In this document: piece by piece, positions 11,433 to 21,704 of the stretch
Position numbering within the stretch: the first letter of the stretch is position 1
Layout: each line of letters opens with the position of its first letter
NCBI RefSeq assembly: GCF_040939455.1
Contig: NC_134136.1
Coordinates: 72,596,501-72,660,500 of the forward strand
Reading direction: 5' to 3'
DNA length: 64,000 bases
Source of the DNA: Microcebus murinus
Lineage: Eukaryota; Chordata; Mammalia; Primates; Cheirogaleidae
Translations under genes and position numbers: made by a program
The notes under the pieces: generated by a model
The model's database searches: none
Seen by the model: the letters and a program-made list of their open reading frames with translations, nothing else
Told to the model about the DNA's origin: nothing

Positions 11433-11898
11433 GATATCCTCTGGATCTGCCTACTACCCAGCTTGATGTATCTACCTCTTCCTCCTCCTCGGCAGTGCTG
11501 TGGGCCTCACAGTGGTGACGCTGGGTCATCCGGGGACCCGTTACCACTGCATGCTCCTCGGCAGGTGGAGGCAGGGCATGGGCCGGGCGGCTGAGGAGGG
11601 AGGTGAGGGGACCTGGGCGCAGGCGAGGGATGCAGGGCTGCGGCAGTAGGGCCAGTCAGCGAATTAGTTCCATGGCGCCCCCGGGCCTGAGGCCTCCGCT
11701 GGAGCCCGAGGGTGGTGGGGGTGGGGGGGACCGGCTCTGCCCCTGCCTGGGGGAAGCGCCTCCGAGGGGAAATGGTGAAAGGGGGGGGAAGGGGGAAAAA
11801 GGAAAAAAAAAGGAAGGGGAAAGGGGGAAAAAATAAGAAAAAGCGAGACAGAGGCGCGACCGCATCCGCTCACGGGGAAGGCTGGGGAGGGAGGGGGT
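11433..11898 (-). pseudogene. CCNI retrocopy: GC-rich 5' UTR
   Basis: About 466 bases upstream of the CCNI start codon on the minus strand. GC-rich with many CpGs around 11500-11760, then a purine-rich stretch (G/A on the plus strand, 11770-11850). This looks like the 5' UTR of the parent mRNA carried along, so the retrocopy is close to full length. Open frames on either strand here (11603-11912) are products of the base composition and are not genes. Confidence 0.65.
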
Positions 11899-11910
11899 TA
11901 GGTAGATTTT
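11899..11910. repeat. Target-site duplication at the 5' side of the CCNI retrocopy
   Basis: taggtagatttt, matching tagggagatttt at 9120-9131 with one difference. L1 ORF2 resumes immediately to the right. Confidence 0.8.
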
Positions 11911-12497
11911 AAATTGCTGTTTCTATTTCAGCTGTTGAGATTGGTCTGTTCAGGGAATCTATTTCTTCCTGGTTGAGCCTAGGGAGGCTGCATGTTTCTA
12001 TAAATTTGTCCATTTCGTCTACATTTTCCAGTTTGTGTGCATAAAGATTTTGTAGTATTCATAAATTATATCTTGTATCTCTTTAGGATCAGTTGTAATA
12101 TCTCCTTTTTTATTCCTGATAGAACCTATTAGAGATTTCTCTTTTTCTGGCTTTCGTTAGCTTATCCAATGGTGTGTCAATTTTGTTTATTTTTTCAAAG
12201 AACCAACTTTTTGTTTTATTAATCTCCTGAATAGCTTCCCTGTTTTCAATTTCATTTAGTTCTGATTTGATCTTGTTGATTTCACTTCTTCTCCTGGGTT
12301 TGGTGTTGATCTGTTCTTCTTTTCCCAGCTCTTTGAGTTTTTTCATTAGATTGTCTGTAATCTTTTTGACTTCTGGTTATAGGCATTTATGGAGATAAAC
12401 TTTCCTCTCAGAACTGCTTTAGCTGTGTCCCAGAGGATTTGATAACTTGACTCTCCATTGTCATTTTTTTCATAGATTTTTTTTTATTTCCATCTTG
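11907..12497 (-). pseudogene. L1 ORF2 middle portion beyond the CCNI insert
   Basis: The minus-strand ORF2 of the 6477-13604 L1 resumes here. The frame 12110-12346 encodes the linker between endonuclease and reverse transcriptase (K-S-W-F-F-E-K-I-N-K-I-D-T block). Several stops are present. It ends at the inversion point near 12497, within a cttgcaag palindrome. Confidence 0.8.
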
Positions 12498-13604
12498 CAA
12501 GGAGAGACTGGGGCCCCATCTTACTCTTGTGAAACAAAATAATGCCCAGCCTAGAATCTTATTCCCTGTAAAACTAAGCTTCGTATATGAAGGAGAAATA
12601 AAGACATTCTCAGATAAGCAAAGTCTCAGAGAATTCACCAAGACAAGACCAGCCCTACAAGTAGTACTCAAAACAGTGTTACGCACAGAACACCATAATA
12701 AAAACTCACGCAGATAAAAACAACGAAAATCCAAAGATTAAAGGCCAGATATTACAATTACAGAGAGAAATCAAAGTAACAACATCCAACCCAACAGAAT
12801 GAATAGTAATTTACCTTACCTAGAAGTTCTCTCAATAAATGTGAATGGCTTAAACTCTCTCAAGAGACACAGGCTGGCTAAATGGATAAGAAAATATAGG
12901 CCAAGTATATGCTGTCTTCAGGAAACACATCTAACCTGCAAGGATGCATATAGACTAAAAGTAAAAGGGTGGATATCAGCATTCCAAGCAAGTGGAAGCC
13001 AAAAAAACTGCTGGCATGGCAGTTCTAATTTCAGATGATTTAGTTTTTAAACTAACAAAAGTAGTAAAGACAAAGAGGGTCATTATATAATGGTGAAGGG
13101 CACAGTTCAACAAGAAGAGATAACAATTTTAAATATATATGCACCCAAATTAGGTGCACCCAGATTCATAAAGCAAACCTTACTGGATCTAAGCAAATGG
13201 ATTAATAGCAACTCCATAATCACTGGAGATTTCAACACCCTACTGATGACACAAGACAGATCCTCCAAACAGAAAAGTAATACAGAAATAATGGACTTAA
13301 ATAAAACTCTAGAACAATTGGGTCTGACTGACATTTACAGAACATTCTACCCAAAATCCACTGAATATATGTTCTTCTCATCAGCTCACGGGACATTTTC
13401 TAAGATTGACCATATCCTAGGACACAAAGTAATCCTCAAGAAATTTAAAAAAATAGAAATCATACCATGTATCTTCTCACATCACAATGGAATAAAAGTA
13501 GAAATCAACCCTAACAGAAACTCACATTTCTACGCAAAAATGTGGAAATTAAACAACCTCCTACTAAATGATTACTTCATAAATGAAGAAATTAAATGGA
13601 AATT
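12498..13604 (+). pseudogene. Inverted 5' part of L1: ORF1 end and ORF2 endonuclease
   Basis: Plus-strand segment starting in the ORF1 C-terminal domain (12500-12716, ending near the A-L-Q-V-V-L-K-T block), then the inter-ORF spacer, then the ORF2 apurinic/apyrimidinic-type endonuclease. The endonuclease frame shows [19 protein letters not shown] and G-D-F-N motifs, but is broken by a frameshift near 13020 and by S-H-H-N-G-I where S-D-H-S-G-I is usual, so a catalytic aspartate position is altered. The last bases of the 13090-13746 frame after 13604 are L2 and flanking DNA. Confidence 0.8.
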
Positions 13605-13665
13605 AACATTTCTTTCACCACCATATCATCATTGCCTAACACAATACTTGACACACATAACAAAT
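13605..13665 (+). repeat. L2 3' end, right part
   Basis: Continues the L2 cut at 6476: 'catcattgcctaacacaatacttgacacacata' corresponds to the L2 '...ccagtgcctagcacagtgcctggcacata' block. The first 11 bases form the right TSD of the L1. Confidence 0.65.
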
Positions 13666-14399
13666 ATAAATTTAAAATTTACAGAAATTAAAATAGCTGT
13701 TTCACCTGTGAAAACTCATAACATGGAAAAATCAATTTGTAAATAACGTACTTGCCTCAAAAATAATAGCCTTATTTTATATATCATAAAGCTTTTTGTT
13801 TCTTAAATGTTTACTTGAATCCTCTAACAGATAATATTGCTTACTCTCTAAAGAAATATAAAGAATCCATATGTTATGAATTGTTAGAGGACAAGATGAC
13901 CATACTGACCTCTGTTCTAGAAAGCCTACTAAACCGTATTAGAAAACCCAATCTAGTAATTATGCCACTTATTATTGCCATCTGAAATCCAAAATTAAGT
14001 TGTCTTATTGTTTCAGCCCTTTTTATACTAAATGTCATTTGTTCTTGAAACGATTGAACCCTTGCTAATTAAGAAAACTGCTCTGGTTCATTAAAGAAAT
14101 AGCGGGCAACTAAATGAAGTGTCAATTCTTAGGGTCACTCAATGTACAAAGCCTGATCACATTACTCATTTGTTCCATCTTCCTCTGAAACATTGACTCA
14201 ACCAAATGAGTTACCATATATTACTTGTAACTACTATAATTGCAAAACCACAGCATACTAAAAGGCTTATATGTACAGTATTATTTTTGGAGGTGAATAT
14301 CTCATAAGTCTTTTTAGATCCCTGAAAAGATGATTTATAAGATTATCATAATACTTGGAATAGACCTTAGAGATCCTTTAGTTTAATATCAGTTGTTCA
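13666..14399. other. No recognisable feature
   Basis: AT-rich DNA. No open frame, RNA gene or repeat family I can support. Confidence 0.45.
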
Positions 14400-14850
14400 A
14401 TACTTAAGGAGCTCTCTCTTTTTGCTAGGATTTATTCTAAATGCTTATGATGCAGACATTAACAGCACTCTTCTTGTCCTCAAGGTTTTCATACTCTACT
14501 TAGGGACATAAATACATATAAGGTAGTCATAATAAAATAAATTATTTTGCTATTGAAATGTATAAGAAAGTTTGTGATTGCAGAAAGAAAGAAACAGTTC
14601 TAATAGTGATCAGAGGAATATGTACGGTTTTTATAAAGAGATAATATTTAAGTTGAGTTGTAAGAGATGCAAATGTTCATTTGGGCTAGGAGAAGGGAAA
14701 AGCAGACGGGCTAAGGAATATTTCCAGGAAGATAGGAAACCATGTGTAAAGATACAGAATTATAGACAGGTCTGACATATTTGACTAGATGAGACTGAAG
14801 AAGTGGGCAAGACTGAGATCATGAAGAGCCCCTTTGGCCATTACAGATAA
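14400..14850 (+). repeat. Ancient mammalian repeat, family not named
   Basis: Resembles a widespread, strongly diverged mammalian repeat with blocks on dates of 'cttcttgtcctcaaggttttcatactctac', 'agataatatttaagttgagttgtaagagatg' and 'caagactgagatcatgaagagcccctttggccatta'. The same kind of block order appears at 42430-43130. I do not assign a family name. Confidence 0.4.
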
Positions 14851-14937
14851 TAATGATTACTACAAGGGGGAGTGGTCCAAGAAGAGAGAGTGGTCTACTT
14901 TGCCAAAATCTACCAAAATGTTTATTAAGATCAAGAC

Positions 14938-15108
14938 AAGAAGACATCAAACAACCCCATTAAAAAGTAGGCAAAAGACATGAACAGAAGCTTTTCAAAA
15001 GAACAAAGACTGATGGCCAATAAACTTATGAAGAAATGCTCAACGTCTCTAATCATCAAGGAAATGCAAATCAAAACAACAATGAGATATCATCTAATTC
15101 CAGTGTGA
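14938..15108 (+). mobile_element. Short L1 ORF2 3' fragment
   Basis: Matches the region of L1 ORF2 with 'ccccattaaaaagtaggcaaaagacatgaac' and 'aatcatcaaggaaatgcaaatcaaaac'. The same region occurs again in its proper place inside the next L1 (about 16890-17045), so this is a separate fragment or a local rearrangement. The junction with the next L1 lies at about 15110-15128. Confidence 0.7.
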
Positions 15109-15124
15109 ATATATTTTATCAGAA

Positions 15125-17415
15125 AGTCACAGAGTTCTACCAAACATTCAAGGATGAACTCATACCTATACTACAGAAACTATTCCACACCACTGAGAAG
15201 GATGGTACCTTTCCTAATTCATTCTACAAAGCCAATATCACCTTGATACCAAAGCTAGGAAAGGATGCAACAAAAACAGAAAATTATAGACCAATGTCCC
15301 TCATGAATATAGATGGAAAAATCCTAAACAAAATTTTGCAAATAGAATTCAGCAGCACATCAAAAAAATAATTCACCATGACCAAGTGGGGTTTATTCCT
15401 GGCATGCAAGGCTGGTTCAACATACGCAAGTCTATAAATGCAATCCATTTTATAAATAAAGCCAAGAACAAAGACCATATGATTCTGTCAATAGATGCAG
15501 AAAAAAAACATTTGATAAAGTCCAACATACCTTTATGATAAAAACCCTTGACAAAATAGGCATAGACTGCCCATACCTTAAATTTATCAAATCCATCTAT
15601 GACAAACCTATGGCTAACATCATTCTAAATGGGGAAAAATTGAAATCATTCCCACTTCGAACCGGAACTAGACAAGGATGACCACTTTCTCCCCTCCTAT
15701 TCAACATAGTGCTTGAAGTCTTAGCTATAGCAATCAGGCATGAGAGGGGTATCAAGGGCATCCAAGTTGAGTCAGAAGAGATCAAACTCTCACTCTTTGC
15801 TGATGATATGATATTATATCTAGAAAACCTCATGGACTCATCCAAGAGACTCCTAGATCTGATAAATGAATTCGGTAAAGTTTCAGAGTATAAAATCAAT
15901 ATACACAAATCAGAAGCATTCATATATGCCAAAAACCATCAAGCAGAAACGCAAATAAAAAACACAATACCCTTTACTATAGCTCCAAAGATTATTAAAT
16001 ATCTAGGAGTATATCTAATGAGAGATACGAAAGATTTATATAAGGAGAACTATGAAACACTAAAAAAAGAAATTGCAGATGATTTAAACAGATGGAAAAA
16101 TCTACCATGCTCATGGCTAGGAAGAATCAATATTGTTAAAATGTCAATATTACCTAATGTGATCTACAGAATCAATGCAATTCCCATCAAAATACCACCA
16201 GCATTATTTACAGATCTAGAAAAAATAATCCTTTGCTTTGTATGGAACCAGAGAAAACCACGCATAGCCAAAGCTATCTTAAGTAAGAAGAACAAACTGG
16301 GAGGGATCAGTCTTCCTGACTTTAAGCTGTACTATAAGGCAATAATAGTAAAATCTGCCTGGTATTGGCACAAGAACAGAAACATCAATATCTGGAATAG
16401 ATCTGAGATTCCAGAGATCAAACCATCTGTATACAGTAACCTAATCTTTGATAAAGCAGATAAAAATATCCTATGGGAAAAATATTCTCTCTTCAATAAA
16501 TGGTGTTGGGAAAAATGGTTAGCAATATGCAGAAGAGTAAATCAGGACCCCAACCTCTCACCTCTCACAAAAATTCACTCAAGATGGATAACAGACCTAA
16601 ACCTAAGACATGAAACTTTAAGAATCTTAGAAGAAGATGTTGGGAAAACTCTATCAGATATTGGCCTAGGCAAAGAATTTTCGAGGAAGACCCCCAAGGC
16701 AATCACTGCAGCATAAAAAATAAACAAATGGGATCTGATCAAATTAAAAAGTTTCTGCACAGCCAAGGAAACTATCAGTAGAGCAAATAGACAGCCCACA
16801 GAGTGGGAGAAAATATTTGCTCTCTACACCTCTGATAAAGGTCTAATAACAAGAATCTATCTAGAAGTTAAAAGACTTAACAAGAAAAAAATCAAACAAT
16901 CCCATCAAGAAATGGACAATGGGAATCAACATAAACTTCTCCAAAGAAGAAAGAATAACGGCCTGAAAATTTATATAAAAAAAAAAAATGCTCAACATCT
17001 CTAATCATCAGAGAAATGCAAATCAAAACCACAATGAGAATGGCCTGTATCAAGAAATCCCAAAACAACAGATGCTGGCGTGGATGTGAAGAGACATGAA
17101 CACTCTTACACTGCTGGTGGGACTACAAATTAGTGCAACCTTTGTGGAAAAGAAGTTGGAGATACCTCAAACAGTTAGATATAGAAATACCCTTCAACCC
17201 AGATAGCATTTTGGGGTGTCTACCCAAAAGAGCATAAGACCTTCTATTTTAATACATTGCACCCAAATGTTTATGGCATCACAATTCACTACTGCACAGT
17301 CATGAGAACAACCCAAGTGCCCGTCAATTCATGAGTGGATAATTAAAATGTGGTATATGCTCACAATGGAATAGTACTCAATTCTAAGAAATGACAGTGA
17401 GCTAGCACCGTTTAT
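15125..17415 (+). pseudogene. L1 ORF2 (reverse transcriptase to C-terminus), broken
   Basis: The longest open piece, 15709-16716 (335 codons), carries the reverse transcriptase catalytic block L-S-L-F-A-D-D-M near its residues 27-34 and the downstream [15 protein letters not shown] block. Upstream, 15128-15371 encodes the N-terminal part of the reverse transcriptase ([11 protein letters not shown]). A frameshift and stops near 15370, 15510 and 15680, a stop at 16714, and further damage after 16900 make it a pseudogene. The palm domain is preserved well enough for placement. Confidence 0.85.
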
Positions 17416-17889
17416 GCTATCCTGGCTTAAGGTTAAGCCCATTATCCAAAGTAAGGTGACACAAGACCAGGAAAATGGGTTCCTCATCTACTCACCATAA
17501 AATTGGTACTGACTGATTAAAACTATCATGCTCAAATGGTGGTAATGTTCACAAGGGACTCGGGGGAGGGTATACCCACATCTTAGGGACGTGGCGAGCA
17601 TTGTGGGGGGGAAGGGCATACATCTAACCCTTCTTACAGAGAATCAAAGATATACAAGGTAACCAAAATGCCAAAAAACAAAAACAAAAAAACCTTTTAT
17701 TCTGTGGTGGGCAGGTGGGAAGGGGGAGAATGAGAAGGGTGTATACTTAAATAATGGGTGCAGTGTGCACCACCTGGGAACTGGACACTTTTGAAACTGG
17801 CACGTCGGGGGTGGGGGAGAGGTGGCAGGGGCAATATATGTAACCCTAACAATATTTGTACCCCCATAATATGATGAAATAAAAGGGAA
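15125..17889 (+). mobile_element. 5'-truncated L1, older subfamily
   Basis: Starts inside the reverse transcriptase part of ORF2 and runs to a 3' UTR with a G-rich stretch (17700-17840), the 'cccccataatatgatgaaataaaa' L1 3' end and an A-rich tail at about 17880-17898. More diverged from the 29.6-kb and 48-kb copies than those are from each other, with a different 3' UTR containing an inserted A-rich piece near 17665-17695. I could not find a convincing TSD. Confidence 0.85.
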
Positions 17890-17924
17890 AAAAAAAGATC
17901 TAGTAAGATACAGTAAAATAAATG

Positions 17925-18035
17925 TAAACTAAACCTAGAACAAATAGAAGAAGAAATAATAATTGGAAAAATGAAATAAGGAATAAAAAAATATAGAAAA
18001 AAAATCAATGAAATAAAGATTTGTTTCTTTGATTT
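17925..18035 (+). mobile_element. L1 ORF2 scrap
   Basis: 'acctagaacaaatagaagaag...' and the 'atcaatgaaataaagatttgtttctttg' block resemble the linker region of ORF2 of an old L1. Very diverged. It sits between two better L1 pieces. Confidence 0.4.
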
Positions 18036-18044
18036 GGTCACATT

Positions 18045-19359
18045 GTAAGTCTTCTTAAACAGAACAACTACCAGCCAAGAATTTCACATACTGTAAAACT
18101 CAGTTTCATATATGAATGAGAAATATAGACTTTTCCAAACAAACAAACATTGAGGGAATTTGTCAAGTCCAGATATACCCTAATGAAAATATATATCAGC
18201 ATAATAGACACCCACCAGTGTAAAAGCACCCAAAAGCTAAAGCTCAGAGCCCATATACCATAATGGCTCAAGAGGTAAAACAAAGCAATAAGGTTCTACC
18301 CAACAGGATAAAGATAAATTCACCCCATTTGTCAATTATTTCAAGAAATTTGAACAGCTTGAATTGCCCACTCAAGATACATATGCTGGATGAATGGCTG
18401 AAAAGCACATCTAATCCACAAGGACACATTCAGAATCAAGGTGATAGGATGGAGTAAAATAATCTGTGCAAATGGAATCCAAATGAAAGCAGGTGTAGCC
18501 ATTCTCATATCAGATAACATAAACTTCAAATAAATAATAGTAAAGAAAGACAAAGATGGTCATCATATAATGGTAAAGAAATCAATTTAACAAGAAAGCA
18601 TAACAATCCTAAATAGTTATGCACCTAACACAAGTGCATCCACATTAATAAAGCAAACCCTACTTGATCTAAACAAAGTGATAAACAACAATGTCGTAAT
18701 ATCCAGGGATTTAATCCCCCACTGATAGAACTTGAAAAATACTCCAAGCAGAAAATAAACAAAGAAATACTGAACTTAAATGGGACTCTAGAACAAATGG
18801 GCCTAACAGACATTTACAGAACATTCTATCCTAAATATACATTCTTCTCATCAGCACATGGAACATTGTCTAAGACTGATTGCATCTTAGTTCACAAAAC
18901 ATGTTTCAACAAATTCAAAGAAATGGAAATTATACCATGTATCTTCTCAGACCACAGTGGAATAAAATTAGAAATCAATTTTAACAGAAGCACTTAAGTC
19001 TACACAAAGTCATAGATATTAAACAATTTATGGCTGAAGGATTATTGGCTCAAGGAGGAAATAAAGGTGGATATCAAAATATCCCTCAAACTAAATGACA
19101 AAGGGGACACAAATTATCAAAAGCAGTCAGCAAAAGCAGTCCTAAGAGGGAAATTCATAGCCTTAAAGGCCTACATGAAAAAGAGAGAAAGATCACAAAT
19201 TTACAATCTAATGAATCATCTCAAAGAATTAGAAAAGTAAGAGCAGCCAAATCCAAAACCCACCAGAAATAAAGAAATACATAAGGTCAGAGCAGGACTA
19301 AAAGAAATACATAACAAAAGGATTATACAGAAGATTAATGAAACAAAAATGTTGGTTCC
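18045..19359 (+). mobile_element. Older L1: ORF1 end, spacer, ORF2 5' part
   Basis: From the ORF1 C-terminus ('actgtaaaactcagtttcatatatgaatgagaaat') through the spacer ('ataatggctcaagaggtaaaac') into the endonuclease part of ORF2. The endonuclease frame is broken many times (pieces at 18263-18457, 18797-18997). It stops at 19359, where a younger L1 3' end was inserted, and resumes at 20180. Confidence 0.8.
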
Positions 19360-20179
19360 ACATCCTTGCGAGCATTTGTTGTTTTGGGTGGAGAGAGAAG
19401 AACCCTCTTACACTGCAGGAGGGACTGCAAATTAGTACAACCTTTGTGGAAAAGGATTTGGAGATACTTTAAAGAGCTAAAAATAGAAATACCATTCGAC
19501 CCAGCAATAGCATTACTAGGTATCTACCCAAAAGATTATAAGACATTCTATTATAAAGACATCTGCACCCAAATGTTCATGGCAGCACAATTAACTATTG
19601 CAAGGATGTGGAAACAACCCAAGTGTTTGTCAATTCATGAGTGGATTATTAAATTTAGTATATGTTTACAATGGAATATTACTCAATTCTAAGAAACGAC
19701 AGTGAGCTAGCATCACTTATATTATCCTGGGTTGAGCTTAAGCCCATTATCCAAAGTGAGGTGACACAAAATCAGAATAATGGGCTCCACATATACTTGC
19801 CATCAAATTGGTACTGACTGATTAACACTATGGTGCTCAAATGGTGGTGGTGTTCACCAGGGATTCTGGGGTTGGAGGGGTAGTCCCACATCTGAGGGAT
19901 GTGGTGAACATTGTGGAGGAGAAGGGAATACCTCTAACCCTTGCTAGGGAGAGGCAAAGATATAAAATGTAACCAAAATGTCAAGAAAAAAAGGAAAACA
20001 AATATTTGTAGGGTGTGGGGCAGGAGGGGACGGGTATATACATACATAATGAGTGTGATGCACACCCTCTGGGGGTGGACACACTTGAAGCTCTGACTCT
20101 GACTCAAGGGGGTAAGGAAGACAAGGGCAATGTATGTAACCTTAACGTTTGTCTCCCCATCATATGCTGAAAAAAAAAG
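19360..20179 (+). mobile_element. L1 3' end inserted in an older L1
   Basis: A 5'-truncated L1 consisting of the last part of ORF2 (19366-19692, with [11 protein letters not shown] and the I-P-F-D-P-A block), 3' UTR and an A-tail at 20169-20178. The host L1 reads through on both sides: gttggttcc ends the left side (19351-19359) and is repeated at 20180-20188, forming the TSD together with the A-rich bases in front of it. Confidence 0.85.
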
Positions 20180-20745
20180 GTTGGTTCCTTGAAAAGTTAA
20201 AAAAAAAAATCAATAGACATCTTGCTAGATTAACAAGAAACAGAAAAGAAAGGACCCTAGAAAGCTCAGTCAGAAATGAAAAGGAGATATTATAACTGAT
20301 ACCACAGAAATACAAAATATTATTTCTGAATACTATAAAAATCTGTGTGCACCTAAACTTGACAATGTTGAGGAAATGGACAAATTCTTGGAAACACACA
20401 ACCTCCTTAGGCTCAATCAGGAAGAAACAGAACTCCTGAGCAGACAAATACTGAGTGACAAAATTAAATAGCAATAAAAAATCCTCCAACATAAGCAATT
20501 CCTAGAGCACATGGTTTCACAGCCGAATTTTACCAGACCTACAAATAAGAATTTGTACTCATACTGTAGAAATTATCTCATAACATCAGGAGGGGGACAT
20601 GTAAAATCACACCTAACAGGTACAATGCACACTGTCTGAGCGATGGACATGCTCATAACTTTGACTTAAACTGTACAAAAGCAATTCATAGCAGCCAAAA
20701 TATTTTTATCCCTGTAATATTCTGATGTGAACAATAAAAAATGAA
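20180..20745 (+). mobile_element. Older L1 continued: ORF2 fragment, then L1 3' UTR
   Basis: Continues the element of 18045-19359 (linker and start of the reverse transcriptase region) to about 20587. There the sequence jumps to an L1 3' UTR-type stretch ('acatgtaaaatc', 'ggtacaatgcacactgtctgagcg', 'cctgtaatattctgatgtgaacaataaaaa'). The jump removes most of the reverse transcriptase and the C-terminal region. It could be an internal deletion or a second element joined there. Confidence 0.65.
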
Positions 20746-20764
20746 AAGAAAATACCAACAGAAA

Positions 20765-21328
20765 AAAGAAACATAAGAATTCCTAGAAAAATCCAAAATA
20801 CTAAAAACATTTCAAAAACAAATATAAAATCAGAATACAATTGTAACAATAACTGAATCAGTAATTTTAAACTTCCTGCAAAGAAAATTTGAGCCCAGAT
20901 GGCTTCTTGTTGAATTCTACATTTATAGAATGCTATATTAATACTTAAAGAATAATCACCAATTACAAAATCTTTCAAAAAATAGAAAAAAAGGAACATT
21001 TCTCAACTGATTCTATGAGGCCAGTAAATACCCTTATACTGAACGACATAATGTCATCCCAAGAAAAGAAATTTACAGACCAATGTACATAATTAATATA
21101 TTAATACAAAAAGTATTATTATTATATAGTATGAGCAATTGGTATTCATTTCAGGATTTTAATGATGTTTCAATATTTGAAATCCAATTAATGTTGTCCA
21201 CTGTATAAATAGGCTAAAGAAGGTAAACCATATGTTCATTCATTTTTTACCTAAAAAAAGCATTTCAGAAAATTCAACACCTCTTCATAATAAAAAAGAA
21301 ATTACTGTCAACAAACTAGGAATAGAAG
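20765..21328 (+). mobile_element. Ancient L1 (L1M-type) ORF2, left part
   Basis: 'gagcccagatggcttcttgttgaattctac' and 'gaacatttctcaactgattctatgaggcc' are conserved L1 ORF2 blocks, here with many substitutions. The element is interrupted at 21329-21704 by an LTR-type repeat and continues to about 23090. Confidence 0.7.
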
Positions 21329-21704
21329 GTATGCATGGATTTGTGTCCACCAAAATATATATGTTGATTTCCTCAGTACCTTGGAATGTAACTGTATTTA
21401 GAGACATGATCTTTAAAGAAGTAATTCAGTTAAAATGGAATTTCACAGGTGGGCCTTAATTCAATATGACTGATCTCTTTATCAGCAGAAGTGATCAGGA
21501 CATAGACACATACAGAGTGAAAATTATATGAAGATATGGAGAGAAGAAAGTTATCTTCCAGTCAAAGAGAATGGCCTCAGAAGAAATTATCCTTGCCAAC
21601 ACCTTGATCTCATACTTCTAACCATCAGAATTGTGAGAAAATAAATTTTTTTAAGCCACCCAATATTTGGTGCTTCATTATGACAGCTTTAGCAATCTAG
21701 TACA
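21329..21704 (+). repeat. MaLR-like (MLT1-type) LTR inserted in the ancient L1
   Basis: Contains 'ttggaatgtaactgtatttagagacatgatctttaaagaagtaattcag', 'aatatgactgatctctttatcag' and 'aattgtgagaaaataaattttttta' followed by 'agccacccaatatttggtgc'. The AATAAA signal sits near the 3' end, as in LTRs. The L1 coding sequence stops and resumes directly at its borders. Family assignment is by eye. Confidence 0.6.

Larger units (their letters stand above)
6477..13604 (-). mobile_element. Twin-primed L1 carrying a nested CCNI retrocopy
   Basis: The 3' part is on the minus strand (A-tail near 6477-6500, 3' UTR, ORF2 from 6688 to 9131, then again 11907-12497). The 5' part (ORF1 3' end, inter-ORF spacer, ORF2 endonuclease) is inverted at 12498-13604. 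The two parts meet in L1 coordinates: both reach the same ORF2 site around 'aagatggaaat', with no loss. The flanks are an imperfect 11-base TSD, aaaatttcttt (6466-6476) and aacatttcttt (13605-13615), set inside a split L2. The gap at 9132-11898 is a later CCNI retrocopy. Net L1 length is about 4.4 kb, truncated within ORF1. Confidence 0.85.

Noticed and set aside
11603..11912. Overlapping open frames on both strands in GC- and purine-rich DNA
   Set aside because: They lie in the 5' UTR of the CCNI retrocopy, are glycine/arginine or proline/serine rich by composition, and have no domain.
15110..17900. Possible TSD of the L1 at 15125-17889
   Set aside because: Only weak similarity such as 'agaaagtcacag' versus 'agtaagatacag' was found; not better than chance.
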